The translations under genes were made by a program, and so were the position numbers. From Isoetes taiwanensis (taxonomy: Eukaryota; Streptophyta; Lycopodiopsida; Isoetales; Isoetaceae), in contig JAJEKV010000400.1 of the NCBI GenBank assembly GCA_021234155.1, positions 172,784 through 236,783 on the forward strand: a stretch of DNA of 64,000 nucleotides. Reading direction: 5' to 3'. This document shows, in pieces, positions 46,086 through 57,789 of the stretch. The notes below the pieces were generated by a model. That model ran no database searches, had not been told where the DNA came from, and worked only from the letters and a program-made list of their open reading frames with translations. Every line of letters begins with the position of its first letter. Positions within the stretch are counted from its first letter, which is position 1.

Positions 46086-46440
46086 CTGTATCAGTTTGAT
46101 ATTAAGAGTTGCTCCAGTATTGTTTTGTCATATGGCAGTCTTGGGAACTCATTTTGTTGCACATACTTGTATACTCTATAATGTAGTCCTTTGGAGTCGA
46201 AGCCATTATCAGTAAAGCTTTGAATTAAGGCCTTGATATCATTAGCAGCACCATTTGGACTGGAATTGATATACAAATGTGGTAAAATTTGAGATATGAT
46301 GACGTTTCTTGCTTGAAAGTATGGCCTACAGCTGCTGGCATGCACATACTTGAGTGCCTCTCTCTTGTCAAACTTTACAGTTCTGAATATGCCATTTAGC
46401 TCTGCTGATGACTTCAATACACATGTTTAGGAAGTTACCT
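46086..46440 (-). CDS. Candidate exon(s), unknown minus-strand gene
   Basis: The minus frame reads AELNGIFRTVKFDKREALKY, VHASSCRPYFQARNVIISQI, then SSPNGAANDIKALIQSFTDN and GLHYRVYKYVQQNEFPRLPY, with a stop just before CTGATACAG/GTATGAC, a good donor at 46086. A one-base shift near the end would remove the stop. The sequence reads as authentic protein. A possible second splice boundary (CCAAAG/GTAACT) lies at about 46427. Function unknown. Confidence 0.4.
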
Positions 46441-47639
46441 TTGGTACCATATGCAGCCAAGGGATCACTTTCAAAGGCCATGGCAGTTTCTTCTTTTATT
46501 CCCAAAAGTTCATGTCATAGATTTTCAAATCATCATGTTGCCCAGAAAATGTGGACCCTAGAAAGATTTTAATGCCTTCACAATTTAAGGCTAGAAGCCA
46601 TCCATGTACCTGAAAGTGAATTTAAACATTTCTAGTTCTTTATATCTTCCTTGGGTGGCCGATCTTTTAATGAACATAACCTTGAACCATGCTAGGTATA
46701 GGTTACACAAAGATTGGTCGCATCTGAAAAGCCCATAGGTATACCATGTGTCCTCTACTCCATGTTTTAAGACCCTTCATAATGAAACAATTGGTGATCA
46801 GCCAAATATTAGCTTGTATACATGTTTCTTTAGTGATCAGTGACCAACATTTTCCTTTAGAGTCAATTTTAAACCATTTGGTCGTATAGTCATCTTCCCC
46901 AACCTTCTTAATCCAATTTATTGTTATGATGTCTCTTTTTCATGTATCTCCAAGTAGCATTGATAACTTTTGTAATAACCTGGCAAATGCATGTGTCCCC
47001 GACTAGGGGAATGCTTTCATCGCACTTGGTAATATCCGCCACAAAGATATCTGTGATGTTCGCAGTAGATTAAATTGACATCATATATTGATTGTACCAT
47101 CCGGTTAGAGTTTATTCTTCACGGAATTGACATGAAGTTCTCTGGGAACGCCTTTGGCAATATCGCCATATTTACGTGATCATGTTAAGAACGGCGATAA
47201 TGGCATTTGCAAATGGAGTATAGAGAGTTCCATGAGCATTTGTAATCCATCTATAATCTCGTTTTATGAGCTTTATAAATGCCCAATAAATATGGCACTC
47301 TCATTTGCTAAGCACCGTAAGGTAGAATGTCATTCATTTCTTTTAACTTTCCGGATAATGGCAACTGACATTTTCTATTTGAAATCTTTGCTTTTAATCG
47401 ATGGGTCACATCTCTCATGTGTTTTGGACGGATAAAATGTGGTTGTTGGTAGCCTTATCAACTCCAAAGAATATACGGTGTATTTGCTCATCCATTCGAT
47501 ACTTTTGACCACCTTAATATCATTGAGGGGAAACTTCCTAGTCCTGTCTGATTTAAAGGCTCTTTTAACATCCTGAACAACTGTTTGTATTACCAGTGCC
47601 TTTAACTTTTTCTTTGTCTACACTGCCTATATTAGGATA
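46441..47639 (-). pseudogene. Interrupted protein-like frames, unknown gene
   Basis: Minus-strand pieces such as FPLNDIKVVKSIEWMSKYTV, YSLELIRLPTTTFYPSKTHE, ANESAIFIGHL and IIDGLQMLMELSIHLQM (about 47150-47560) look coding but are split by stops and shifts. They may be upstream exons, or a decayed copy, of the gene containing 46086-46440. No domain can be named. Confidence 0.3.
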
Positions 47640-47666
47640 CTAGAAAAATGCCCAGCGTTGCTGGGC
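47640..47666 (-). mobile_element. Second Helitron-type 3' terminus (minus strand)
   Basis: On the minus strand a perfect 7-bp stem GCCCAGC with a 3-nt loop is followed by ATTTTT, CTAG and T. The layout and loop match the terminus at 40628, with one compensated base-pair change in the stem. The compensated change supports selection on the hairpin. The element would extend to the right; its 5' end was not found. Confidence 0.55.
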
Positions 47667-50600
47667 CTAAGTTGGATGAGCATAAGTTGAGAATTCTTGT
47701 AGTCTAACACCTTCAATTATACGGACTTCATCTATTAATTGTCAAGCATTTCATCTATAGAATTAGAATTAGGAATGCAATGCAAAATTATCTGTCCATC
47801 CTTCCTCCTCAAGGGATTGCATATTTATTTCAGAAGAAGGGTTAGCGAGTCAAAGAAAAGATTCTATTGCTCTACTTTGATTTATATTCACACGTCTAAT
47901 ACATTTATGTCTATGTTGGCGCACTATCACTTGATGCACGTTGATTCAAAAAAAAAGAAAGGAGAATCTTTGTATTCTATCTAAGATTGTTTATTGTAGA
48001 TTTACAATACATATTATTAGACATAAAAAGTGCATGTTTCTTTTCTATTAGTCATTGTTGTGATTGCATCTTGATCCTCTTTTATATCTAACTATCTATC
48101 TATCTATCTATCTATCTAACTTTAAAATCAAGAACTCAATAAGAAGATGTTGGAGCAGCTATGTAGTCTTTCAACAAAGTTGCATATTTGTAATTTTGGG
48201 CCATCTACAATAGGTTGGTTACTTTTTATCGAGTAAGAAAGGCTTTGAATGTTGTACTAAATACCTAATCACCATTGGGCCATTGTAGCCCAATTTAAAG
48301 CACCTAACGCTCAAAAAGATATGAATTGCAAACAATCATTTTCACCTATCACAGCTTTGAATCTATATGAATCAGCCCTTTAAAACTCTATCACAATAGA
48401 GTCATTATATATAATGAGTTCAATCCATCCAAATTTCTATCAAGGAGTGCTTTCATGTGATTTGCACTACTATAGAGCAAAGATTTCAAGCTTTTACAAA
48501 GAAAAAAAATAAATATCATCATCCCTCCGAAGGATTATGCACAACACCCCTTTCATACCATATATTGACTATTTCCTCCCTCAGAAATGAATAACTTGTA
48601 AGTCGAAAAGCACATTTAGTTCATCACTTGAAGAGACCTATTGGGTAGCACATCTCTTCGTGGATTAGATGTAAAGGAAAATAAAATTGGCTTTTGGTTT
48701 TAGTTCTCATCTTGGCATTCTTGGCTTTCCTTATGGGGTTTTTCTTCAACAATGGCATCCAAAAACATATTTTTGCTCCAAAGGAACTTCTTAAGAGCAA
48801 TTTAACTGAAACGCATAAACCCCAAAAGCAATATGACAATATTAAAAGCAATATGACAACTTGAGGGGTCGAAAAACATTACCTTTGGCAAATGATTCTC
48901 AATTCCTTGTTTGAAAAAGCATGTCAAAGTTGCATAATATTATATTCACATCTGAAATCAAAGCCACCCTCTTAGTACTATGACGAAAAGAAATGCATCA
49001 CTCTAATGCAAATAAACCAAATAAATGCACATCAAGAATCATAGCTAGATTCTTCCGCAAAATTTGTCGTGTTTCGATATTCAATCGGGTTAGATGGAAG
49101 GCATTTCATATTGTAGTATCCACGTAACCAAAACCGTAGAAGGCCTTAAAGCATGTATCGAATCAAAATCCCCTTCAAAATTGTAAGACACCGCCTCTCC
49201 CCGCTAAGCCACATGCACCGATTGGTCCTATGTTTCCACCTACTATGCTAGCTACTTGAATAGTGCAAACATCAATCTAGTAAGGTTTGAGGTAAATGTC
49301 AAACTGGAAAATCCACCCACTTTACACGTTTTCCAATGATGATGTCTTTTTACCGGGAAATAATCATACCCAATTTTTCTCGCCATAAAGTTTATATCGT
49401 AATTTTTTTCCATTGCAAAGTTGACGATCTCAACATCCCACATCCATCATTTAAATAAACTCTAAGTTAAAATCTACATACTTGTAATGCATAATTACAT
49501 CCAAGAGGAGGATAGTAGCTATTTAAGCTTCAAAACACTAAACCATTTCCCACGTGTTTCTGCAAGCACAATCGATTTGTAAGCATCGAGTGTGTTGATG
49601 ATAGAGCAATCGCTTCCACACCAAGATCCACACCACAAAATCCCCCTCACGATGCTAAATGTTAGTCACCAAAGAAAATAATACTTAGAAATGAATAACA
49701 CTAACTTCCACCAAGCTCTCATCACAAACACATCATTTACAAATTAGACATAAAAGCATCCCCACTTTACTTTCAACCCTAGACTTTACAAAAAATGCCA
49801 GAAAGATGTTTCCAAGAGCAAGTAGATGTACCCTTCAAATGAATTAAGTTGAGAATGAGAAACAGGACATTAGCCATGCCTTAAAGCGCCGCTGGATGCA
49901 AAAGTCGGCTGAAGCTCTATACTCGCCGAAAAGTCTCTTTTGCGATTTTGTGCTTCAGGCCTGCAACACTTCTATAGGCAGAAAACCAAGCATGAGTAAA
50001 TCATTGGGTGCCCATGCAAACGGTGCCCATGCTCCAACCGCCGGCTCGCTTCAAAACTCACCGGTTTTGTTATGCGCCACCGCTTTTTCCGTGGCTTCGA
50101 ATCTTGATTTCTCCGATTATGGCCCAGCACTTCCACATCAAAATCTCGTCACTTTGCCTGGGAACCGACCGCTATTGAATCATTCATGACATAAATGCTT
50201 CCTCAGGCAAAATTCACAATTCTGGCTTGCCCCTTTGCAAGTTCGCAGCCCCTTGGCTCAATCCGGCTGCCCTGTTTTGGCTGCTCCCTCGCTCTATGGC
50301 TTTTCGCCCGGCTGCCAAATCTCATAGCCATGCATACTGCCAAACCTCCAAAGACTCTAAAACGGAATGTAGATGAAAAATCAAGCCCGTGAAATGTCTG
50401 GATTTCGCAAATTTAGACAGTTCTTTCTATTTTTCCTTACTTGTGTGGTCCTAGCCCCGGGCTTGATCCTAAGATTGGGTCCCGGCCTTGCATATCCGAT
50501 CAAGCAAGCTTGATTAAGCCTTTTCTTCTTGCATATCCGATCGCAAGCTTGGATTCGCCCTTTTCTTTAGGGCTACCTTTGTCTCGCACAATTCAACGAT

Positions 50601-51799
50601 TCGCACTTTGGGGCTATTTATCATCAAAATTTTAAGTGAAATTGGGCGTCCAAAGTTTTAGGGTTTTATTCACGACACACTAAAACTTTATAATGATGGA
50701 TGTATATCTGGCCGAAGTTCAAAGATGTGTTCAACGGACTCACCCAACATTTTTTTTGAAGGCGTCTAGCTCAGACTTTTTGGGGGATATGGTTCACCCA
50801 TGTTGGAACATCCTTCTCAATTGCTTATTTTCACAATTCCAAGGTCCTGTAATGCGATATGTCCAATAGATGGGTCTATAAATTCTCAGAGATGAGGTAT
50901 AGAACATGGACGGTTTTCAAATGTCGTCTTGGGCAAAGATGGAAAAAAGGTTTATAGCAAAGGTCCCTCGTGATTCTCTGTGTGTATTTCCGAGAAAATA
51001 ATGTCTCTCGGGCCATTATATTCTCTCCAATGCCATCTAGAACCTATGTCATAGCTCTATAGCATATATTAGGTATGACTTTGTCCAAAATTGTGCAAAA
51101 GAATGTACAGTGCACGATTTTCTTGTTCTGCTTGAACGAGTTGTCACTTAGATGAATCCTCCCCAGGACATCCTTCACTAATAATTTGGAGTTCTGCAGA
51201 ATGATTATATATGACTACTTATGTTAGTATAAAGCTTAAAAGGTAAAAATTAAAACTATTGGAGAGAATGGTCTCGATGACTATTCACCTGAATCGCATC
51301 AACATCCAGACATCTGGATAGTTTTGGGCTTATTAGCCTAAGGGGAACTCATAAATAATGAGACCCTTGTTGTTATGATACAGAACCTTAGTTATTAGTC
51401 ATTTATATATATATAATCCACATGTATCAGAAGTATATATGACATTTAAAGTATAAATGCATATTTTATTGCTATAGGAATTTCATATAAAGAAATAAAT
51501 ACCTCATTTATCATACTAAAGTTGCTGTGCAGTATCCCCCATGAGAGTTTGCACTTTGGTGCGCCCCTTTTGTAACAGAGTGACCTATGTTGCTAGGAGT
51601 TTGTAATCCCTCAATTGTGAGACTCTCAGAATTGTCATTGTTCTCCATTGAAGGTAACATTGTGACTCTGGGTGGAGCATTAATGATGACCTGTGATCCA
51701 CTAGATTTAGCAGACTTGCCTTGTTTCGATATCGTTTGTTGTCGCTGTGCTTACAGTGAATAAAGCAGTACCTTTGAGGAAGTCAATTGATTTTTATAA
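47667..51799. other. AT-rich DNA with a short GC-rich block
   Basis: A (CTAT)n tract lies at 48091-48118. Between about 49880 and 50640 the sequence is GC-richer with plus-strand frames (49896-50189, 50195-50392) that I do not recognise. A 45-bp near-duplicate (GCATATCCGATC...CAAGCTTG) occurs at about 50490-50570. The rest shows no gene. Confidence 0.4.
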
Positions 51800-53002
51800 T
51801 CTTCTCACAAACCTCTGGTCATTAATCCCTTGGGAAACCCAATCTTTAAATCAAAGATCGGGGTTTTCGTGATATTTTCATAGTCATGCCGATTAATATC
51901 CTGGTCTAACTTCCAAATACGGAATGAAGTTGACAATCCTTCTTTAAGTGTGGTCTTCAAATAATTTCTAAAAGCAAACCATCCGCCGAGAATAGACATG
52001 TTAGGATAAATCTTATTTAGGTCATTGAGCATATACCAAACTCCATGATCGACAAATCATATTCTCGTTACAATGGTTGGGTGATCTTCCCTTTCCTTTA
52101 TCGTCACAAATGCATTTGAAGTAGGGACACATATATGCAAATCGTTTTAGAGAGAAATCGTCCCTGTTTCATATTAGTGTATGCCATATGTCCCTTTTGT
52201 GCCAAAGACCATTAAATCACTTTTGGTGCACTTTTTGTCAAAGAACCGTGAGTTGACTTCTAATTTGATCTTGGTTCTCTTCATCCCTTATCATTCTCTC
52301 AGAAGGCATTAGTGGCCTCATAATTACCTTTTTCTTTTGACCGGCCCCAAGTAGCATCCATGCCTCTTCATTATGGTGCCAATGTCCAAAATTTTTGTAC
52401 CATAAGCCAAGGGCTTGATTATATAGTAAGCCATGGCTTTCTACCAGCGTTCAGAATAATTGGAAACCCTCGGACAATTTCTCAATGTGAATCCTGTCCG
52501 CCATCAGCTTGTGAGGTTTTTGGCTGTAAAATAGCTTCTTCTTATGTTAGAATATCATCACCAAACAGATCATCATTACCTTGTGTCTTCAGTAGTTATC
52601 GACAAAGAGGTTTATTGAGGCGTGATCGCTCCTCATCTTTGGCATGCGTGCATTTCAAGTCATTGACCTCTTCCAGTGCATTAACACCAAGTACAAAGTC
52701 TTTAGTGCATTCATCTTCTATGTTGGTCCAATTGTACACTTTCTTGGCCAGGCTATCATATGCACTAGCCACAAATGGATAAATATCTTCCTCCTTATGG
52801 ATGGCTTGTTAATATGAGGCGAATAGTAACCATCTCTGCTAAAGCCAAGGTGTGATACCAAGGAAAGGCGATCAGCTCTTCTAATGGCCTCTCTCTTTCG
52901 GAATAATCTCATGTACCTTTCCATTTCGATACAACATAGAATGGTTTGAGCAGCAGAGTTAGGACATTCTATTCTGTTTTTGTTGTACCCCATGTTTATC
53001 AA
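51800..53002 (-). pseudogene. Interrupted minus-strand gene remnant, unknown
   Basis: Minus frames read CIEMERYMRLFRKREAIRRA, DRLSLVSHLGFSRDGYYS, then in another frame EEDIYPFVASAYDSLAKKVY, NWTNIEDECTKDFVLGVNAL and EEVNDL. Near 51850 comes FRIWKLDQDINRHDYENITK, then TPIFDLKIGFPKGLMTRGL. These are convincing as protein but contain shifts and stops. They may be exons of the same minus-strand locus as 46 kb, or Helitron-borne copies, since they lie on the element side of the terminus at 47640. No family assigned. Confidence 0.35.
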
Positions 53003-53255
53003 CTGATCGTTTCAATATTGAGGAATAACTTCATTCCTCGTCTTCCTCATTGGTATCCTGTAGTATGCAAGATGCAAAGATTCGTTAAAAACTTATGTCA
53101 ATCAATACAATCAGAATAATTAAAGACAAACAACTCATGTGTTTTTAATTCTCAAATATCTAGGTGTTAACCTGGGATAACTATTCGCTCAATCAATTAT
53201 CTTAAAGATAAAGGACAACCGTGGATGTACCACCATGGTGAAGTATCTAAAAAAA

Positions 53256-55800
53256 ACCCAGCCTGAACTAGAACTTCTAGACCAGACATCTGCCTTGGTC
53301 AATCCCTTAGCAGTATTATCACCCTACATTTAATATCGAGCCACATTAAACTCAAGTATCACTTAAACCCTTGTCATGAACATACGTTTATATTTCAATA
53401 TGTCTGATAAAAATCATGTTACATAGTACTATTTTGTCTCATCTGAAAACATGTAGAATATCTCTTGTCTCAGGTCAAAGACTCTAAATATATAGTTTAT
53501 ATGATCCAGATGTATAGTTTCCAAAGTCATTTTGGGACGAGGCCCTCCCCTTTTTTTAAAAAAAAACAAAAATCTTGTTAAGTCTATTATTATAGACTTA
53601 CTACTACACTAGGTTTCTTTGCATTTAATCCCTGAAAGGATTTTCAGCTTGTAAAAACTAGTTTAGTAGATGATAGGCATGTTTAGCCATTATCAAGTAA
53701 TTTGGAAGGTCTTACATCAGACCAGCAGACATTTTTCAAGTATATGGACCAGGGCCCATGTCTGCAATTATTCTAAAACCATATTTGATCTTATTGCTAC
53801 TGTATTGGGTATGCCAGATCATTGAAGTCACTCAATATTCTATTCAGGGTAATCTTTTCAGCTGTGTAGTAATTTATGAGGTTAAAATATGATGGAATTC
53901 ACAGCCCATCATTGCAAACTGCATTATACCAGAAAGAACAAGTATCATACTGCATAATGGAAATGAACCATCCATTAACAAACTCCATTCGTTAAATTCA
54001 CTAATACTTCCAAAATTTAGAATATGTTTATATGCATCAGTGTGAAACATCTCAAGATTTCTCATCCGAGTAAACCGATGACTAGTGGTGTAAGAAAACC
54101 CGGATGTCATATGTAAATCATTTATATGGCTCCGTTTCCAAGTTTTGATCAGTCCTAAGTTAGCAAATTAAACTGAAATATTTTGTGTACCAATGACATC
54201 TATGTCTACCAAAGTACCAACCGCCATAAGAACATATCTAAAACATAGGGACAGCAATACAAAACCTTGTTGGTGTACGAAGAAGTCTTTTTGGAGAACC
54301 ATTTGAAAACATCATCAACAAGAGGAGAGTCACCGCTCCAAGATCCTTGTAAACCATTCAATCCTAGAAGCAAAAGATACAATGAGAGTAAAATCGGCAC
54401 TGCGGCAGCCAAACAAGTAGATATTAGCAATAAGCTTGCTAATACGAGGGCCAACAGTACATTGGGATTTTCTACTATCTCCTTTGTCACCCATTGTTCC
54501 TTTTGCCCCTACTAGTATGTAATGAATTACACGAATCAGATGGCCTATTGCCAATACTAAGTTACTGTAAGAGAACCATTTTACATGATGATCACAACAT
54601 GATTTATATTAGATCAATAGTTCTCATCTGTTAAAGCTTTCACAGCCTTGCATTCTGTCATTGTGCATCTATGTGGTACTTATTAACGTACCCGAATTCA
54701 GATGTACAGGTTTTGATTCCATCTAGATCACACAGTAGTCAAATAGAACACTAAGATGGATTTATGAAGGCATTATGGGTGTTCTATGGATTTCTTTAAT
54801 CTGGGATCGATATTATTATCCACGTATAGGAACTGCATGAACAAGTTCATTATAGACATGTCGAATACTCTATTAAACACATGGATTAATAGAAAGTAGC
54901 ACAAACAACAGAAATTTCAGATATTTTAAGTCACAAAAACATGAAGTCGTCCATGTCATCATTATACTCTTGCGTCATTTTGACATTTTGTGCAGTTTGA
55001 TGATCATCTTAGTTCTTACTATAGGATGACTTGTAGCCTTTTTGGTAGCCGCTTCTCTCATCCCTGCCATAGAATGCCCTTTTACGGCCATAGCTGCCCC
55101 TGATCGCATTTAGGGTCCATGCGGTCTCTAGGTTGAGATCTTGCTCTCACGAAGAAGCTTCAAACTCTTTTCTAAGTATTTAAACTTCAAGCTTGTCTTC
55201 CTCATCGCCGGGAAGTTTCCCTCGTCCTGAAATCAAAACCCATATTTGGAAGCGGGGGCCCAAAGAAATCGGGATCCTATAATTCTTTGGAGATCTTAAT
55301 TAGTCTAGGGAATTAACTTTTCTTTGGCGAATCATTAAAAGCCGATGGTTGGTGGTTCACATGCTTAAGTTAAAGGAATAAAACTTATTGCGAGAATGCA
55401 TTCCAAAGGCCAATGGATCATGCCTCTTAAGGTCATGGTGTATTCAAAATATAAACCCTAATTTAAGAGATATGGAGAACATTTGAACATATTCTAATGG
55501 TTCCTTATACTCTGTTGTTATATTCATTCGAAAGGCTCCATATTATTTTCTTTGGAGAAGAAGTTTATTCTATAAAGCAGTCTATTTAGAAGTTCGAAGC
55601 AACTTCCCAATGTTGAACTGTCTTACTAATAGTAGATATGGATATTATCTACATAATCACTATGTCATAATTCATTGTTTGGCCAATCAAGGAAAAATAT
55701 TCATAAACAAGTGGAACAACACCAATCGTATAGTTATTAGAGATGCATTTTTTCATTGCCCATGTTCACTCTATGAACAATCTCTAATAATTAAATAAAA
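53256..55800. repeat. Segmental duplication copy B
   Basis: Same orientation as 38263-40211 plus 45724-45912, without the 5.5-kb insertion. It begins after an A run (CCCAGCCTGAACTAGAAC) and ends at TAATTAAATAAAA. It includes a decayed version of the exon at 39522-39883. Extra sequence at 54125-54530 is specific to this copy. Confidence 0.9.
54125..54530. other. 0.4-kb segment present only in copy B
   Basis: Copy A reads straight through CATTTACACAAATTAG, whereas copy B has about 405 extra bases between CATTTA and TTACACGAATCAG. TTA at both joins could be a 3-bp duplication, but the ends are not inverted repeats. On the minus strand the segment encodes a hydrophobic stretch (LLALVLASLLLISTCLAAAV, PILLSLYLLLLGLNG), possibly a membrane helix of an unidentified protein. 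Insertion here and deletion in copy A are both possible. Confidence 0.5.
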
Positions 55801-55925
55801 AGGGGGCGGGAGGCATGGCATATGGCATAGGATGTACGCCTTTGCAACGCCGACGACGTTGCCATCATATCACATGTGCAACATGTTTACAACGTCAAAA
55901 CGACATATGATGTACCATGAGGGTA

Positions 55926-56061
55926 ATTTTCATGACCAAAAAATTCGCGAAGAAATTTTTCGGGTCACGCTTGGCGGGCGTGGCGGTCGCGGTGGCGAAG
56001 CCACGAGCTTAAACGCAGCGCGTCGGCAGAAAATTTTGAGGGAAATTTTTGGTCATGAAAA
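55926..56061. repeat. Foldback with 18-bp arms
   Basis: TTTTCATGACCAAAAA at the left is the exact complement of TTTTTGGTCATGAAAA at the right, enclosing a GC-rich interior of about 95 bp. Confidence 0.85.
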
Positions 56062-56067
56062 ATCTGC

Positions 56068-56212
56068 TACGAAATTTTGGGGAGCTTGAAATTTGGCGTT
56101 CCGGCAGATTGTCCCTGCTCACTGCTTTCCAGAAAATCGATAGAGGATTTCGATTTATAAAAACTTGTTGATTTGGGCCGAAATTTCAAGGTCCCTAAAA
56201 TTTCGTATCTAC
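56068..56212. repeat. Second foldback, about 27-bp arms
   Basis: TACGAAATTTTGGGGAGCTT followed by GAAATT is matched by the complement of AATTTCAAGG and TCCCTAAAATTTCGTA. The arms differ at three positions. The pair is directly adjacent to the first foldback. Confidence 0.85.
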
Positions 56213-56397
56213 AACATTAACGACATTGCCATTACGTCACATATGAGATGTGGCGTCGCACTAAGACGAATCCATGGCAAGCAACATCGTTCGTGACGTG
56301 CAAAAAAAAGTTACTAAGGCATATGCATACGATGTTTGATGTGGTTGGTATATGGGATGTCGCTAATGACATCGCAAATCGTCCCCTTGTAGTTTTG

Positions 56398-57780
56398 TGG
56401 CTAACAAAATTCCCATTAACAGGTGCAATCCAGAAAAGATAAAAAGAAGGGGCAACATACGCCATACTTAAAAGGTGCGAGGCCTCCTCTTATACATGTC
56501 TGATGTGTGATGCATTGTCATTGTTATAGAGGTTCCGAAGTGGTGCCGGTGCCTCTGGCTGTTGTTGATTTCATTTGGTGTGCTGGCGCTGTTGCAAGTT
56601 GTTGCTTATGACAGAAGCAAAAAGATATGCAACATCTATGTCTTTTATTTGCATTGTAATATATGAATCACACTTATGCGCAACCGTGGATGTGTTCCTT
56701 TTGTTCTTAACATTTATTTTTGTGTGCTACTGCTCTGTTTGCTTGCAGGAATTGCATGTGTGTAATCTGTGAGGCATTCTTCGTTGTGAAACATGTGGTC
56801 ATATATCATGTGGTTTTAATTCGTTCATATATCATTTTGTCCACTTTTGTCCGTAAAAAAATACCCTGGTGTTACGTGCAGATTTCATGTGCCGAAACTG
56901 TGCACGTCCTTTCAAACTGCTCCTTTTGAAGTGACGCTCACACTTCTTCTGAAATGCCATTTTGTTGCCAAACATTAAACATTTGTTTGTAGACGTGGAA
57001 AATATACCCATGTGTATTTCATGCCGTATTGGAGGATTTTTCATCGCCATTTTTTATTGTCAGAAAAAACTATTATACTTATTCTCTTCCAGGCTGATCA
57101 GAAGTGAACCTCCTTCAAATTTCACCGAATCTGAGGTACAAAAACAAAAAATAAGAGACGCTATATGCATTCTAACAAGTATCAAAAGATATAACCACTT
57201 TTTGAAGTGATAAAGCAGAGTCTGGAGTAGCTCTGCCATATAGGTTATTGAGAGCTCTGTATTTAGCAAGAAATCAAGAAGTGTTTTTCTGTTCTGCGCT
57301 CACTGTATAATCTCAATTGTTATCAGTTACATCTCTTACCTTTAAAAGAAACAATCTAAATTGTTATCAATTACAGGAAACTGACACACCGCCAACCTGC
57401 GAAAGAAAGAAAAGAAACAACACAATGACTAGAAAGTGAAAGGAAAAATAAAACACAGCAAATATAAAATGCCACAGCATGAGACCTGTTCTCCTATTTG
57501 GGTTGCTTCTGTGATCTATCATATTTATCAAGTGAAGCCAATCTACAAATTAACATTTTATCTGCACCGTCTTCCAATGATAAGCCAGTTCTCTTCCTTC
57601 AACCAAAAAGGGATTAATCACCAATAGCAGCATAAGACAGCTTACTGTTCCTGCATTGTTCCGAAAGAACAATCTTAAAATCTTACTATAGTAGCAATTT
57701 TCTCTCACTTATCATTGCACAGTTGGTTCAAGTTAACTTTGATCTCAATTTTTAATTTTCCAAAGCTACTACATTTGGAA
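56398..57780. other. Intergenic DNA, no gene
   Basis: Short frames on both strands (for example 56720-57210) are not recognisable. No repeat stands out. Confidence 0.5.
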
Positions 57781-57789
57781 CACAATGCC

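Larger units (their letters stand above)
55801..56397. mobile_element. CACTA-like right terminus with foldbacks
   Basis: The right edge CGTCCCCTTGTAGT, with TTTGCGATGTCA on the complement, resembles the terminus at 37890. Words such as CAACGCCGACGACGTTGCC and GACGTTGCC fill the left part. The final G of a CACTA end is replaced by T, and no left end or matching 3-bp duplication was seen. Two inverted-repeat pairs are nested inside (55926-56061, 56068-56212). Confidence 0.4.

Noticed and set aside
54206-54490. A plastid-derived membrane gene
   Set aside because: The hydrophobic stretch suggested a small photosystem subunit, but it matched none that I could recall by residue pattern.
38263-55800. 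One giant LTR retrotransposon with the duplicated segments as LTRs
   Set aside because: The repeat edges are A-rich rather than TG...CA, no primer-binding site or polypurine tract adjoins them, and no gag-pol is seen between them.
37890-56397. One 18.5-kb CACTA element joining the two similar termini
   Set aside because: The flanking 3-bp sequences do not match (ACC versus TTT/TTG) and the last terminal base differs, so they are more likely separate elements of one family.
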